In this document: piece after piece, positions 61,712 through 64,000 of the stretch
Layout of the letters: the number at the start of each line of letters is the position of its first letter
How positions within the stretch are numbered: the first letter of the stretch is position 1
Assembly: GCF_015223105.1 (NCBI RefSeq)
Contig: NZ_JADFTZ010000001.1
Span: 248,001 to 312,000, forward strand
Length of the DNA: 64,000 nt
Reading direction: 5' to 3'
Source of the DNA: Flavobacterium proteolyticum
Lineage (GTDB): Bacteria; Bacteroidota; Bacteroidia; Flavobacteriales; Flavobacteriaceae
Made by a program: the position numbers and the translations under genes
The notes under the pieces: model-generated
Told to the model about the DNA's origin: nothing
Seen by the model: the letters and a program-made list of their open reading frames with translations, nothing else
Database searches by the model: none

Positions 61712-62377
61712 TTATTTTTTCTCGATTAATTTCTTGTTAATACTTCTCTGTACCCAAATTACAATACCTACCATAACTAAGGCCATAGGAGCTAATAACA
61801 TGAATCCGTTGTTAACATATCCTGTAGCATATAATCCTGTTTTTTCAACAGAATTTCCAAAAATTTCGATTCCGAATAATTTTCCTGAACCAAATAATTC
61901 TCTAAAAAATGCTACTATCATTAAAATGATTCCATATCCTAAACCATTTCCTAAACCATCTAAGAATGACGGCCATGGTTTGTTACCTAAAGCAAAAGCT
62001 TCAAAACGTCCCATTAAGATACAGTTGGTAATAATTAATCCTACGAATACTGATAATTGTTTGCTGATATCATACGCATACGCTTTCAAAATTTGGTCAA
62101 CCAAAATTACTAAAGCAGCTGCTACAACTAACTGAACAATGATACGAATTCTACTTGGAATTAAGTTTCTTAATAATGATATAATTACGTTACCAAAAGC
62201 TACTACCGCAGTTACTGAAAGTGCCATTACAAAGGCATTTTTCATTTGAACTGTTACCGCTAAAGCTGAACAAATACCTAATACCTGAACCGTTACTGGG
62301 TTATCGTCATTAAATGGATTCGTAATTAATTTAATATTACTTTTTGAAAATAATCCTTCTTTGTTGTTTTCTGCCAT
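61712..62377 (-). CDS. nqrD: Na(+)-translocating NADH:quinone reductase subunit D
   Basis: Integral membrane subunit with six helices, homologous to NqrE and assembled with it in antiparallel fashion. Motifs are [13 protein letters not shown] near 29-41 and [15 protein letters not shown] near 115-129, each with the cysteine expected for the buried 2Fe-2S centre. The 221 residues are normal. It starts five bases after nqrC ends and ends five bases before nqrE. Confidence 0.97.
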   Translation of the reverse strand: MAENNKEGLFSKSNIKLITNPFNDDNPVTVQVLGICSALAVTVQMKNAFVMALSVTAVVAFGNVIISLLRNLIPSRIRIIVQLVVAAALVILVDQILKAYAYDISKQLSVFVGLIITNCILMGRFEAFALGNKPWPSFLDGLGNGLGYGIILMIVAFFRELFGSGKLFGIEIFGNSVEKTGLYATGYVNNGFMLLAPMALVMVGIVIWVQRSINKKLIEKK

Positions 62378-62382
62378 GACGA

Positions 62383-63066
62383 TTATTTTTTATTAGATTT
62401 TAAATATTTTTCATATGGTTTTAAACCTCTAACTAACATTTCGGTTACACCATTACCCGTTAAAGTAGCACCAGAAATTGCATCAACTTCACCATCAGCT
62501 TTGTTGTCTTTTCCTGAATAACCTTTAACTACTTTTAAACCTTGTAAATTTCCGTTTGCGTCAAAAACACTCTCTCCAATAAAACTTTTTTGGAAATAAT
62601 CTTGTGTAATTTCACCACCTAAACCAGGTGTTTCACCTTTGTGGTCAAATACGATACCGTCAACTTTCAAGTTCTCATCTATAGAAACATAACCCCAGAT
62701 AGCATCCCATAATCCCATTCCTCTTACTGGAATAACATAGAATTTTTTACCATCTTTTTCAGCATTGAAAATTGGAAATTTTCCTTTTTCTTTTGCGATA
62801 TCAACTGTAAAAGCTTCTTTACTGATTTCTGTTCCGTTCTCGTCAAAAACTACTTCACTAATGATGTGTTTTTTGTATGCTTCTTCAGAAGCATCTCTAT
62901 CTACAGCTACTCCAAACGATTTTAGAATGTACTGCATTTTTTCTTTCTTAATGTTTGCCTCTTGATCTGGCTTAAGTGCAGTTGCAGCAAATGCTAAAGC
63001 AGAAGCTACTAACACCACCATTACAGTCGCAAACAAAAATGTATATCCGTTACTTTCTCTATTCAT
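62383..63066 (-). CDS. nqrC: Na(+)-translocating NADH:quinone reductase subunit C
   Basis: Periplasm-facing subunit with one N-terminal membrane helix (about 10-27) and an FMN-binding domain. The flavinylation site is DAISGAT (195-201), with Thr201 the predicted attachment point for FMN, placed by Apb[14 protein letters not shown] and [10 protein letters not shown] also fit. The 227 residues are a little shorter than in Vibrio. It lies two bases from nqrB and five from nqrD. Confidence 0.97.
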   Translation of the reverse strand: MNRESNGYTFLFATVMVVLVASALAFAATALKPDQEANIKKEKMQYILKSFGVAVDRDASEEAYKKHIISEVVFDENGTEISKEAFTVDIAKEKGKFPIFNAEKDGKKFYVIPVRGMGLWDAIWGYVSIDENLKVDGIVFDHKGETPGLGGEITQDYFQKSFIGESVFDANGNLQGLKVVKGYSGKDNKADGEVDAISGATLTGNGVTEMLVRGLKPYEKYLKSNKK

Positions 63067-63068
63067 GA

Positions 63069-64000
63069 CTATGCAGATTTTAATTGTTTAGACTTAGCCA
63101 ATCTTTTCTTTCTCTTAGCAATGTTTCCATTAACTACGAAATAATCGATAGTTGGCGCTAAAGTGTTCATTAATAAGATAGCCAACATTACTCCTTCTGG
63201 ATACGCTGGGTTGAAAACTCTAATTAAAATACTAAAGAATCCTATTAATAAACCGTAGATGATTTTTCCTTTATCGGTTTGAGCCGCAGAAACAGGATCA
63301 GTTGCCATGAATACAATACCAAAAGCAAAACCTCCAACTACTAGATGATTCATCCAATCAAAATTCATTAAAGCCGTTAAACCAACAGCATTGAACATCA
63401 AAGCAGTTAAAGCCGCTCCAATAACTCCAGAAACCATAATTTTCCAACTACCAACTCCTGTTGCAATTAAAATAAATGCACCAATTAAAATAGCTAAAGT
63501 TGAAGTTTCACCAATAGAACCTGGAATAAATCCTAAGAACATATCCATAGTTGAATAGGCTACTTCTTTTCCTTGTGCTAATGAACCTAAAATAGTTTCA
63601 CCTGATACACCATCGATAGTAGTAGCATCGCTAACCCAAATTTTATCTCCCGACATGAATGTAGGATAAGCAAAGAATGCAAAAGCTCTCGCTAATAAAG
63701 CAGGATTGAAAATATTCATACCTGTTCCTCCAAAAGCTTCTTTACCAATTACAACTGCAAAAGCAACTGAAATAGCTAACATCCATAAAGGTAAATCAAC
63801 TGGCATAACCATTGGAATTAACAAACCAGATACTAAATATCCTTCGTTAACTTCGTGACCTCTAAAAATTGCGAAAGCAAATTCGATACCTAATCCTACT
63901 GCATACGACACAATAATCATTGGTAATACTTTCCATAATCCGTGGAAAAATAAATTTCCAAATGACATGTCAGAACCTTCAATCTGAATGAAGTGTTGGT
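63069..64000 (-). CDS. nqrB: Na(+)-translocating NADH:quinone reductase subunit B, 5' end missing
   Basis: Membrane subunit carrying covalent FMN and riboflavin. The frame stays open to the right edge: the codons before the ATG at 63968 read QHFIQIEGSD, so that ATG is internal and the true start lies outside the window. About 310 of some 400 residues are present, with many membrane helices and GGTGMNIFNPALLARAFAFF. The predicted FMN threonine lies in DGVSGET (complement of about 63594-63614), where Glu replaces the common Ala. nqrA should lie farther upstream. Confidence 0.97.
   Translation of the reverse strand, partial: QHFIQIEGSDMSFGNLFFHGLWKVLPMIIVSYAVGLGIEFAFAIFRGHEVNEGYLVSGLLIPMVMPVDLPLWMLAISVAFAVVIGKEAFGGTGMNIFNPALLARAFAFFAYPTFMSGDKIWVSDATTIDGVSGETILGSLAQGKEVAYSTMDMFLGFIPGSIGETSTLAILIGAFILIATGVGSWKIMVSGVIGAALTALMFNAVGLTALMNFDWMNHLVVGGFAFGIVFMATDPVSAAQTDKGKIIYGLLIGFFSILIRVFNPAYPEGVMLAILLMNTLAPTIDYFVVNGNIAKRKKRLAKSKQLKSA

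Noticed and set aside
61734..62135. Open frame of 133 codons on the plus strand
   Set aside because: It is the antisense of nqrD; its composition (Pro, Lys, Asn rich) follows from the sense gene and it has no promoter or family match.
63069..63968. nqrB as a complete gene starting at the ATG at 63968
   Set aside because: The reading frame continues upstream to the window edge with NqrB-like residues, and NqrB should be about 400 residues.

Overview
This 64-kb window is AT-rich chromosomal DNA from a member of the Flavobacteriaceae, most like Flavobacterium. Four things point there. It has gldB and gldC of Bacteroidetes gliding motility. It has a secreted protein with the gliding-motility-associated (type B) type IX secretion sorting domain. 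Its promoters carry the Bacteroidetes -7 box TAnnTTTG. Shine-Dalgarno (SD) sites are nearly absent. No phage, insertion sequence, CRISPR array or integron is visible; this is ordinary core chromosome.

Layout. (1) 1-13960: the division and cell-wall (dcw) cluster on the minus strand, in transcription order mraZ, rsmH, ftsL, ftsI, murE, mraY, murD, ftsW, murG, murC, ftsQ, ftsA and the first codons of ftsZ. Three 10-bp direct repeats upstream of mraZ look like MraZ operator boxes. Four of its gene junctions hold short heptad repeats or a palindrome. (2) 14.2-20.7 kb: an alpha/beta hydrolase, the GTPase engB, gldC-gldB, nadE, an orphan LuxR-type response regulator and dnaG, whose zinc domain has lost all four metal ligands. 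(3) 20.8-34.5 kb: an ECF sigma/putative anti-sigma/envelope protein module, a polyprenyl synthase, rlmN, an O-methyltransferase with a GT9 glycosyltransferase, PAP2 phosphatase with TatA, and a four-gene envelope operon ending in an M1 metallopeptidase.

(4) 34.6-42.7 kb: peptidase E, two tandem identical tRNA-Gly(TCC) genes, an acetyltransferase, two convergent L,D-transpeptidases of different families, a DUF5916 outer-membrane protein and gpmI. (5) 42.8-51.6 kb: a TetR regulator with an operator-like palindrome in its own promoter, coupled to an ABC exporter, an HlyD adaptor and a TolC-like channel. The exporter ATPase keeps Walker A but has lost the usual residues of the Q-loop, signature, Walker B and H-loop. 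A 1201-residue type IX-secreted repeat protein follows. (6) 51.7-59.2 kb: an RRM protein, a CoA-transferase, map with a methyltransferase, an M16 peptidase, and the flavin transferase apbE. (7) 59.2-64 kb: a small conserved protein and nqrF, nqrE, nqrD, nqrC and a 5'-truncated nqrB of the sodium-pumping NADH:quinone reductase. ApbE attaches the FMN groups needed by NqrB and NqrC.

Several start codons were moved to a downstream ATG because the upstream in-frame TTG lies inside a -7 promoter box. All functional calls are by recognition of motifs and family features read from the translated sequence; no database search was run.
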